From a bacterium (GTDB taxonomy: Bacteria > Elusimicrobiota > Elusimicrobia > UBA1565 > UBA9628), in the NCBI GenBank assembly GCA_021790955.1, contig JAJYFI010000014.1, positions 1 to 12,448 of the forward strand: a DNA stretch of 12,448 nt, given 5' to 3'. A program made the translations under genes and the position numbers. Below the pieces are notes generated by a model. That model was given only the letters and a program-made list of their open reading frames with translations, made no database searches and was not told where the DNA came from. How positions within the stretch are numbered: the stretch's first letter is position 1; each line of letters starts with the position of its first letter. Shown piece after piece: positions 1 to 6,196 of the stretch.

Positions 1-1201
1 CGGCGATCTCCCGGACGAAGTCCTTCGCCGAGACGTCCTTGGCGGCCGTCCCTCCCGCGTAATAGATCTCCGGCATCCACAGCCGGTCCTGGGGACGCAG
101 CGCCGACGCGAAAGCGTCGATGAACTCCCTTTTCATGAAGCGCGCGGGGAAAAATCCATGCAGTTGAAAGACCGCCAGGACGCGCTTGGCCCGCAGCTGG
201 GCGGCCGCGAGAGCCGCGGCCACCTTCGCCGGATTGTGGGCGAAATCGTCGACGACCTCGACGTCTCCGGCGCGGCCCACGACCTCGAAGCGCCGGGAGA
301 TCCCCTCGAACTCCCTCAGCGCCGCCGCCGCCTTCTCCAGCGGAACGCCGCAGAGCCTCGCGGCCGCGGCCGCCGCGAGGGCGTTCTCGGCGTTGTGCCT
401 GCCGGGAGACGCGACGGCGAAGGAGACGGCCCCGATCTCGAAGCTCGATCCCGCCGGCCCGAGAACGAGCTTCTCCCCGCGCAGCTCGCCGCGTCCGAAG
501 CCGAAGCTCCGCGCGCCCTCCTGGAAGGGCTCGAGACCGGGGGCGTCGGCCGACAAGAAGGATTTCGATCGCGACTTGAAATCGGAGAACATCCGCTCCA
601 GCTCCGGGATTTCCTTGTGGTCCTTGGAGATATTGAGGAGGACTCCGAGTTGAGGGCGGTAGCGGACAAGCGTCCCGTCGCTCTCGTCGGCCTCGACGAT
701 CAGCCACCGGGACTTGCCGCGCCGGGCGTTCCCGATGAGGCCGCGCCTTTTCAGGCCGACGAGCTCTCCTCCCGTGATGATCGAGGGGTCGAAGCCGGCA
801 TGGTCCAGGATTTCAAAGAGCATCCCCGCGACGGTAGACTTGCCGCTCGTCCCGGCGATCGCGATCGAGCGGAAGCCCTCGACGCGGGAGGAGAGCTCGT
901 CGGCCCGGTGACGGACGGGGATGCCGAGGCCCTTGGCTCGAGCCAAATCAGGGACGCGCTCCTCGATCGCCCCGGAGGCGACCAGGTAATCCGGCTTGTC
1001 ATGAAGGAAGACGCTGCCGTCCTGGGGGAAAACCCGGAGACCCAGCGCTTCGAGCTTGCCGCGGACGCCGCCGCTTTCCCCGCGGTCGAAGCTCCGATCC
1101 GAGCCTGTCGCCCGGCCTCCGCCCATGAGGTGGAACTGCGCCAGCGCGCTCATCCCGCTTCCCGCGACGCCGACGAAATGGACCAGGTCTCCCCCGCGCA
1201 T
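1..1201 (-). CDS. Mur ligase family protein (MurC/Mpl-like), 3' end outside window
   Basis: ATP-dependent ligase of the family that adds L-alanine to UDP-N-acetylmuramate (MurC) or recycles murein tripeptide (Mpl), acting in the cytoplasm in peptidoglycan synthesis. I read 400 codons without a stop before the left edge; family members are usually 450-490 residues, so the missing part is short. Motifs in order: N-terminal nucleotide fold HFVGVAGSGMS (8-18), P-loop IAGTSGKST (115-123), VEADESDGT (169-177), NISKDH (190-195), GRHNAENALAA (268-278), RRFE (303-306), DDFAHNP (318-324) and PEIYYAGGT (377-385). The order fits MurC/Mpl rather than MurD, E or F. Two sites deviate: the P-loop has Ser where MurC and Mpl usually have His (GTHGK), and HNP replaces HHP. 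The ATG is preceded by AGGGGAG. It lies 32 bases after the GH15 gene on the same strand, so the two may be co-transcribed. Whether it is the essential MurC, an Mpl or a paralogue with another substrate cannot be decided here. Confidence 0.88.
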   Translation of the reverse strand, partial: MRGGDLVHFVGVAGSGMSALAQFHLMGGGRATGSDRSFDRGESGGVRGKLEALGLRVFPQDGSVFLHDKPDYLVASGAIEERVPDLARAKGLGIPVRHRADELSSRVEGFRSIAIAGTSGKSTVAGMLFEILDHAGFDPSIITGGELVGLKRRGLIGNARRGKSRWLIVEADESDGTLVRYRPQLGVLLNISKDHKEIPELERMFSDFKSRSKSFLSADAPGLEPFQEGARSFGFGRGELRGEKLVLGPAGSSFEIGAVSFAVASPGRHNAENALAAAAAARLCGVPLEKAAAALREFEGISRRFEVVGRAGDVEVVDDFAHNPAKVAAALAAAQLRAKRVLAVFQLHGFFPARFMKREFIDAFASALRPQDRLWMPEIYYAGGTAAKDVSAKDFVREIA

Positions 1202-1210
1202 GCGCCGATT

Positions 1211-1217
1211 CTCCCCT
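1211..1217 (-). promoter_or_regulatory. Ribosome binding site of the Mur ligase gene
   Basis: AGGGGAG read on the minus strand, 9 bases before the ATG at 1201. It lies in the 32-base gap after the GH15 stop and fixes the start just ahead of the first beta strand of the nucleotide fold. Confidence 0.7.
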
Positions 1218-1233
1218 ATCGGAGCCGAAGACG

Positions 1234-3672
1234 TCAAGCGCGCCGGCGCGCCGGGTCTCCCGAGCATTCGACGCTGAAGTCCCGGCCTTCCCAGCGGCCC
1301 TCCTCGGTCCAATAAAAAGTGAACCGGATCGGGGCCTTCTGGCCCTTGCCGATAAAAATGTCAACGTAATGGATGCCGACTTCCGTGGCGATCGACTCGG
1401 TGTCGCGGGAATTCCGCCATTCATCGCGGGTCCAATGGAGCATAAAGGCGGTCGGGCGCTGGATTCTCAGCGTCGTATCGGCGGCCACGGCGGAGGGTTG
1501 GCGGCGGAACTTCCATATCTCAAGTTTTTTCCTGGGTTTGCCCGATAGGTAGCGGCTGGCGACGGCGTCGATGCGGTCGAAGATCTTGCCGTCCTGGACC
1601 GACCGGAGGAGCTTGATATATTCGGCATGGGCCCACAAAAGGGGCATGGCCGAGGCCGTGGGCTGGCCCGGACTCATCCGGCTTCCCGGGAACTCCGGCT
1701 CGTCCCAGATTTGCTCCGGCAGCATCCCGCCCCGCGAGGCGAAGCCCTCCAGGGCCTTGACGTAAGGACGCGTCGATCGGCCCGCGGCGAGCTCGTAGTG
1801 CCCGCGCTCTCCGGTCAATAAAGGCCAGGCGCGCCCCTTCCCCCATCCAAGGTAAGGCGCCCCGTCGGAGCGTTGGCCGTAGCCGTCGTGGTTGTATCGC
1901 CTCCAGCAGGGGCCGAAGGGCGTGTCGACCTTGAGAAGCGCGTCGACGACTCGGAGCGAATCTTCGATCAAGGGGGATCCCGGCCGCCGGATGCCGTAGC
2001 GGACCAATTCCAGGAAGCCGGCGTCGACGATGTCTTTGGCGGGAAATTGAAAGGGCTCGCCTGGGGCGCGGTTGCGAATCTCAAGGATGCCGGCGTTGGG
2101 GTCTTCGCAGGGCTGGGGATTTCGGGGATCCACCGGATGGATGCGGATGAAATGCCTGGGAATGCCGGGAACAAGGGACCCCTGGGTGGTCGCCGTCCAG
2201 GCTTCAATGCGAGCCTCGAGGAAATCGGCGTAGTCCTCAAGAACTTCCGCCGTGTTGAGGTGTTGGCGCTGCCGCGCGAATTGGGCCGCGCAGATGAGAG
2301 CGGCGATGTTGCAGGCCAGGGTCGAGGGCGAGTAGCCGCTGTTTTCCTCCCAGCGCTCTTGCGGCGTGGCCGGACCTTGATGGATCAAGTATTGGGCGGC
2401 CTTCAAAACCATGGGATAGGGGTCGAAGTCCCCGAGGCCGCCCTGCTCTTGCAGCCGCCATGCCAGAAGTATCGGGAACGAGGCTTCGTCGAGTTGGACG
2501 CCGCGCCAGTAAGGCTCCCCGTTGATCCAGAAATTCTGATAAAAGCCTCCGTCGGGAAGTTGGGATGCGGCCAGAAAGATGAGGGATCGGCGGGGAGTGT
2601 CCAGATTCCCGGCCGCAAGCAGCGCCATCGCGCTCTGGCATAAATCCCGAGTCCATACGAGGTGGTATCCCCCAAGCCCGTCCTCGTCCCCGCGGCTTTC
2701 CCCCCAAGGAATGCTCATCGCCGCGATCATGGCGCCCGGATAGCTTTTATCCTCGTGCGCCAAAATCAGGCTGCGGCTGGTGCGCAAGAGGCGGCCGTGG
2801 TCCCCCGAGGCCTTTTCCATGTCGACTCGGTTCTCGGCCGTTCGCCGCCACTGCTCTTGGAAGCGGCGTTTTTTCGACGGGTAGGGGGCCGCCAACGATT
2901 GGATGAGGGCGTTGCTCGCGTCGTGGAGCCCGAACCCAAAAGAGAGGCCCAAGGTGAATTCCCTGCTTCGGGAAATGTCGATCTCTCCGGTCAGCGCCAC
3001 ATTGCCGTCGAGGGCGGCGTCGAACTCCCAATCCATGCGGAGATCGTCGTGGAGATCCGTCCAGCCGTCGCTCGCCCCGACGTAGCCGCAGGAGGTCCGC
3101 GCGAATGGGATCGTGGCCCCCAAAGCGGCATGAAGATGGCCTTTGTAGGCGATGAGCAGCTCCTTGCCGGCCATCCGGGCTTTGACGGCGTTATTGCCCC
3201 ACCCCCTGCCGCCAAGGTGGGGGGCTAAAAGGACGAACAGCCGCAGCTTCCTCAAAAAAGATTCCTCTCCTTCCAATCGCGTCCGAAGGAGCACGCAGGA
3301 AAGATGGGGGTCGGTGATGACTTCCTTGACGATCCGGTAACGTCCCCTGGGGTCGCTGTTGATGAGGCTGTAGCCGAGAGTGTAGGCGTTGATGTACTCT
3401 ACCTTGTGCTCCAGGTCGCGCTTTTCCTCGTGAAAGAAACTTTCGCCGTCGGTCGCGAGATATTGGAGATCCCGGATCTGGGGGGAGTCCACGGTGGGGA
3501 AATAGACCTCGTTGACGATGCCTCCGGACAGGGTCGCCCAGACGCGGCTTGCCGTGTGGTAGGCGGTGACGATCCCTTCCTTTTTGCTGTGAGTCCAGCA
3601 GGGAGTCATTCCGGGCTTTCCAAAAGCCGTCCCTTCGCGGCGGCTCGGCCCCTCCGGCCTATTGTCAATCAT
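1234..3672 (-). CDS. Glycoside hydrolase family 15, glucoamylase/glucodextranase type
   Basis: Inverting exo-hydrolase that releases glucose from non-reducing ends of alpha-glucans or related oligosaccharides. 812 residues from the start chosen here. The N-terminal glucodextranase-type beta domain (about 15-275) contains AFGKPGMTP and FFHEEKRDL (79-87). The (alpha/alpha)6 catalytic domain (about 285-695) carries VWTRDL (339-344), WEENSGYSPS (441-450), which should hold the general-acid Glu, WPLLTGERGHYEL, and LPEQIWD (651-657), whose Glu653 should be the general base. A C-terminal beta domain (about 715-812) includes LHWTRDEW. I see no signal peptide, so a cytoplasmic enzyme acting on imported maltodextrins or internal glucan is likely. 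The frame stays open 10 codons upstream to 3702, but that extension (hydrophobic, Met-rich, encoded by the AT-rich promoter island, no Shine-Dalgarno) precedes the usual family start and is probably not translated. It uses TTA leucine codons (for example in VWTRDL), unlike the divergent operon. Glucoamylase, glucodextranase and trehalase activities cannot be separated from sequence. Confidence 0.93.
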   Translation of the reverse strand: MIDNRPEGPSRREGTAFGKPGMTPCWTHSKKEGIVTAYHTASRVWATLSGGIVNEVYFPTVDSPQIRDLQYLATDGESFFHEEKRDLEHKVEYINAYTLGYSLINSDPRGRYRIVKEVITDPHLSCVLLRTRLEGEESFLRKLRLFVLLAPHLGGRGWGNNAVKARMAGKELLIAYKGHLHAALGATIPFARTSCGYVGASDGWTDLHDDLRMDWEFDAALDGNVALTGEIDISRSREFTLGLSFGFGLHDASNALIQSLAAPYPSKKRRFQEQWRRTAENRVDMEKASGDHGRLLRTSRSLILAHEDKSYPGAMIAAMSIPWGESRGDEDGLGGYHLVWTRDLCQSAMALLAAGNLDTPRRSLIFLAASQLPDGGFYQNFWINGEPYWRGVQLDEASFPILLAWRLQEQGGLGDFDPYPMVLKAAQYLIHQGPATPQERWEENSGYSPSTLACNIAALICAAQFARQRQHLNTAEVLEDYADFLEARIEAWTATTQGSLVPGIPRHFIRIHPVDPRNPQPCEDPNAGILEIRNRAPGEPFQFPAKDIVDAGFLELVRYGIRRPGSPLIEDSLRVVDALLKVDTPFGPCWRRYNHDGYGQRSDGAPYLGWGKGRAWPLLTGERGHYELAAGRSTRPYVKALEGFASRGGMLPEQIWDEPEFPGSRMSPGQPTASAMPLLWAHAEYIKLLRSVQDGKIFDRIDAVASRYLSGKPRKKLEIWKFRRQPSAVAADTTLRIQRPTAFMLHWTRDEWRNSRDTESIATEVGIHYVDIFIGKGQKAPIRFTFYWTEEGRWEGRDFSVECSGDPARRRA

Positions 3673-3680
3673 GCCAAAAC

Positions 3681-3689
3681 AGTATAACA
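3681..3689 (-). promoter_or_regulatory. Candidate extended -10 promoter for the GH15 gene
   Basis: On the minus strand the bases read TGTTATACT, an extended -10 element (TGn plus TATACT, 5 of 6 to consensus). No good -35 is found at 16-18 bases spacing. Transcription would begin around 3674, almost at the ATG at 3672, implying a nearly leaderless mRNA, which agrees with the lack of a Shine-Dalgarno there. Prediction by eye only. Confidence 0.35.
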
Positions 3690-3712
3690 TAAACATATGC
3701 AATTAATGAGCA

Positions 3713-3721
3713 TGATAAAAT
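3713..3721 (+). promoter_or_regulatory. Candidate extended -10 promoter for the pentose phosphate operon
   Basis: TGATAAAAT fits an extended -10 element (TGn plus TAAAAT, 5 of 6 to consensus) without a recognisable -35. It would give a leader of about 55 bases before gnd, containing a strong ribosome binding site. The surrounding AT-rich sequence offers other -10-like hexamers (for example TATAAA at 3735-3740), so the exact site is uncertain. Confidence 0.3.
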
Positions 3722-3768
3722 ATTTAAACATATATATAAATCGAAGCGCGCTCGCAAAATCGGCGGCA

Positions 3769-3775
3769 AGGGGAG
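3769..3775 (+). promoter_or_regulatory. Ribosome binding site of gnd
   Basis: AGGGGAG followed by a further G run, 7 bases before the ATG at 3783. This strong Shine-Dalgarno opens the five-gene operon and confirms the gnd start. Confidence 0.75.
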
Positions 3776-3782
3776 GGGGCTG

Positions 3783-4796
3783 ATGCAATTGGGCATCGTC
3801 GGTCTGGGGAGGATGGGCTCCAACATGGCGCGGCGGCTCATGAAGGCGGGCCATGCCTGCGTGGTCTTCGACGTCCATCCCGACGCGGGGCGCGAACTGG
3901 CCCGGGAAGGGGCGGCGGCCGCGGCCACGCTCGAAGAATTGTGCCGGAGCTTGCGGCCGCCGCGCGCGGTATGGCTCATGCTTCCCGCCGCGGTCGTCGA
4001 CCAGACGCTTGAGAAGCTTTCGCCCCTCCTCTCCCGCGGCGACGCCGTCATCGACGGGGGCAACTCCCATTACCACGACGACATCCGGCGCGCGAAATCC
4101 CTCGCGGCCCAGGGACTCCACTATCTCGACGTGGGGACCTCCGGGGGGGTCTGGGGCCTCGAACGGGGCTATTGCCTGATGATCGGCGGGGAGCCCGACC
4201 CGGTCCAGCGCCTCGATCCCGTCTTCGCGTCGCTCGCGCCCGGCGTCGGCGCCGCGCCCAGGACTCCGGGACGCGAGGGCGTCGTCGGCGCCGAGGAGCG
4301 CGGCTACATCCACTGCGGCCCTTCGGGGGCCGGGCATTTCGTCAAGATGGTGCACAACGGCATCGAATACGGGCTCATGGCGGCCTACGCCGAGGGGCTC
4401 AACATCCTGCGTCGCGCCGGGGTCGGCCGGGAGTCCGCCAAGGAGGACGCCGAGACGACTCCTCTGCGCCATCCGGAATATTACCGGTACGATCTCGACA
4501 TCGCCGGCATCGTGGAGACGTGGCGCCGGGGGAGCGTGATCGGTTCCTGGCTGCTGGATCTGGCGGCCGCGGCGCTGGCGCAAAACCCCCGTCTCGACGC
4601 CTTTCAGGGCCGCGTCTCCGATTCCGGAGAGGGGCGCTGGACGCTGCAGGCCGCGATCGACGAGGGCGTGCCAGCTCCGGTCCTCGCCGCGGCCCTTTCC
4701 CAGCGCTTCGCCTCGCGGGGCGCCGAGGAGTTCGCCGACAAGCTTCTCTCCGCCTTGCGCTATGAGTTCGGAGGGCACCAGGAGAAACGCTCATGA
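3783..4796 (+). CDS. gnd: 6-phosphogluconate dehydrogenase, decarboxylating (short GntZ/YqeC-like type)
   Basis: Oxidises and decarboxylates 6-phosphogluconate to ribulose-5-phosphate in the cytoplasm, the second oxidative step of the pentose phosphate pathway. At 337 residues it is the short form, against about 470 for the classical enzyme. Visible are the Rossmann motif GIVGLGRMGSNMA (4-16), the substrate-site DGGNSHYHDD (91-100), GTSGGVWGLERGY (118-130), and KMVHNGIEYG (188-197) with the expected catalytic Lys188. SDSGEGRW (279-286) and a C-terminal FADKLLSALRYEFGGH are typical of the short family. Asp30 at the end of the second beta strand (VVFDVHPD) is where NADP-dependent enzymes usually carry residues for the 2'-phosphate, so NAD+ use is plausible; this is inference. 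It is the first operon gene. Its stop overlaps the zwf start by 4 bases (ATGA at 4793-4796), suggesting translational coupling. Confidence 0.96.
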   Translation: MQLGIVGLGRMGSNMARRLMKAGHACVVFDVHPDAGRELAREGAAAAATLEELCRSLRPPRAVWLMLPAAVVDQTLEKLSPLLSRGDAVIDGGNSHYHDDIRRAKSLAAQGLHYLDVGTSGGVWGLERGYCLMIGGEPDPVQRLDPVFASLAPGVGAAPRTPGREGVVGAEERGYIHCGPSGAGHFVKMVHNGIEYGLMAAYAEGLNILRRAGVGRESAKEDAETTPLRHPEYYRYDLDIAGIVETWRRGSVIGSWLLDLAAAALAQNPRLDAFQGRVSDSGEGRWTLQAAIDEGVPAPVLAAALSQRFASRGAEEFADKLLSALRYEFGGHQEKRS

Positions 4797-6196
4797 GAAC
4801 GTCCGCTCATTCCGATGCCGTGGTTTTTTTCGGCGCGACGGGAGATCTCGCCTATAAAATGATCTTCCCCGCCCTCCAGGGCCTGGTGAAGGCGGGCCGG
4901 CTCTCCGTCCCGGTCCTCGGCGTCGCCCAGCCCCGCTGGAGCGACGAGCAGCTGCGGGCGCGGGCGCGAGACAGCATCGCGGAGCACGGGGGGATCGATG
5001 AGGCCGCGTTCGCCAAGCTCTCCCGCCTTCTCCGCTACGTCCACGGAGATTACAACGACGCGGACACGTTCAGGCGCCTTGCCCGGGCCCTCGGCGTCTC
5101 CCGCCGGCCGCTGTACTATCTGGCGATCCCGCCGGCGCTCTTCCCCTCGACGATATCCCGTCTCAAAAGCGTTCCCGGCTACAAGACGGCCCGCGTCGTC
5201 GTTGAAAAGCCTTTCGGCAGGGACCTCCCGTCCGCGAGGGCGCTCAACCGGCTTTTGCTGTCTGAATTCCGCGAATCGAGCATTTTCCGCATCGACCATT
5301 ACCTGGGCAAGGAGCCCGTCCAGAACCTGATGTATTTCCGCTTCAGCAACTGGTTTTTGGAGCCCCTCTGGAACCGGGATCACGTCAAAAGCGTCCAGAT
5401 CACGATGGCCGAAAATTTCGGCGTGAGAGGGCGCGGCAAGGTCTACGATGAGATGGGCGCGATCCGCGACGTCGTTCAGAATCACATGCTGCAGGTCGTC
5501 GCCTGCCTGGCGATGGAGCCTCCGCAAGAGTTCAGCCCCGAGACGCTGCGCGATGAGAAAGCCGCGCTCCTCAAATCGATCGCTCCCCTTGGAAAAGACG
5601 ACGTGGTGCGGGGGCAATTCCGGGGCTACCGCAAGGAGCCCGGCGTGGCGCCCGACTCCCGTGTCGAGACCTTCGCCGCCCTTCGCCTTCGATTGAAGGC
5701 CCCGCGATGGAAGGGAGTGCCTTTCTTCATCCGCGCCGGCAAGTCCCTGGCGGCCACCTGCACCGAGGCCTTGGTCGAGTTCAAGGCTCCGGCGCGGACG
5801 GCCTTTGGAGAACGGCTCCTGGGCCGCGGAGACGTCAATTACCTGCGTTTCCGTTTGGGGCCCAAGGTCGCGATCGCGCTCGGCGTGCGCTCCAAAACGC
5901 CCGGGGAGCCGATGATGGGGGAGCTGTCGGAGCTGGTCGCCGTGGACCGGCACGCGGGAGAAATGGGCCCCTATGAGCGCCTCTTGGGCGACGCGATGCG
6001 CGGCGAGGCGATGCTGTTTGCCCGCGAGGATTCCGTCGAGGCGGCATGGCGGGTGGTGCAGCCCGTTCTTGGCGACCAAGTCCCCTTGCGCGAATACGAT
6101 CCAGGCACCTGGGGCCCCTCGCAGGCCGACGGACTGGCGGCGCCTTACGGCGGCTGGCATAATCCGGGCGTCGACGGCCGGGGAGCCGTCTCATGA
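4793..6196 (+). CDS. zwf: Glucose-6-phosphate 1-dehydrogenase
   Basis: Oxidises glucose-6-phosphate to 6-phosphogluconolactone, the entry step of the oxidative pentose phosphate pathway. 467 residues, close to the usual 480-500. The dinucleotide-binding motif is GATGDLAYK (14-22). EKPFGRD (138-144) and RIDHYLGKE (166-174) form the substrate site. QNHMLQ (229-234) carries His231, matching the catalytic base of the Leuconostoc enzyme, and RAGKSL (314-319) is also present. The stretch after beta strand 2 reads GVAQPRW: the Arg or Lys that normally contacts the NADP 2'-phosphate after GVA is Gln46, with Arg48 nearby, so cofactor choice is open. AGGAG at 4780-4784 sits 8 bases before the ATG, inside the end of gnd. 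The final codons TCA TGA overlap the tkt start by 4 bases. No 6-phosphogluconolactonase gene accompanies it, although zwf and pgl are often adjacent. Confidence 0.97.
   Translation: MRTSAHSDAVVFFGATGDLAYKMIFPALQGLVKAGRLSVPVLGVAQPRWSDEQLRARARDSIAEHGGIDEAAFAKLSRLLRYVHGDYNDADTFRRLARALGVSRRPLYYLAIPPALFPSTISRLKSVPGYKTARVVVEKPFGRDLPSARALNRLLLSEFRESSIFRIDHYLGKEPVQNLMYFRFSNWFLEPLWNRDHVKSVQITMAENFGVRGRGKVYDEMGAIRDVVQNHMLQVVACLAMEPPQEFSPETLRDEKAALLKSIAPLGKDDVVRGQFRGYRKEPGVAPDSRVETFAALRLRLKAPRWKGVPFFIRAGKSLAATCTEALVEFKAPARTAFGERLLGRGDVNYLRFRLGPKVAIALGVRSKTPGEPMMGELSELVAVDRHAGEMGPYERLLGDAMRGEAMLFAREDSVEAAWRVVQPVLGDQVPLREYDPGTWGPSQADGLAAPYGGWHNPGVDGRGAVS

Larger units (their letters stand above)
3673..3782. 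promoter_or_regulatory. AT-rich divergent intergenic region
   Basis: 110 bases between the start of the GH15 gene (minus) and gnd (plus). Positions 3680-3743 are strikingly AT-rich against the GC-rich surroundings, with runs such as 3716-3742. Since both flanking genes point outward, promoters for both must lie here or nearby. I see no clear operator palindrome for a named regulator and no riboswitch. Confidence 0.7.

Noticed and set aside
1238..1251. 14-base perfect palindrome GCGCGCCGGCGCGC near the GH15 stop
   Set aside because: It lies in the last codons (Ala-Arg-Arg-Arg-Ala) of a GC-rich gene, has no T run and no real loop; chance in such sequence is likely.
158..1315. 385-codon plus-strand frame at the left end
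   Set aside because: It is the in-register complement of the Mur ligase, whose motifs and ribosome site are clear on the minus strand.
3662..3688. TTGTCA and TATAAC as a plus-strand promoter
   Set aside because: The spacing is 15 bases, shorter than the usual 16-18, and the -35 falls inside the GH15 coding start; the extended -10 at 3713-3721 seemed the better candidate, though neither is strong.
3669..4778. Antisense frame over gnd and the AT-rich island
   Set aside because: It mirrors gnd codon for codon and runs through the divergent promoter region; no domain content.
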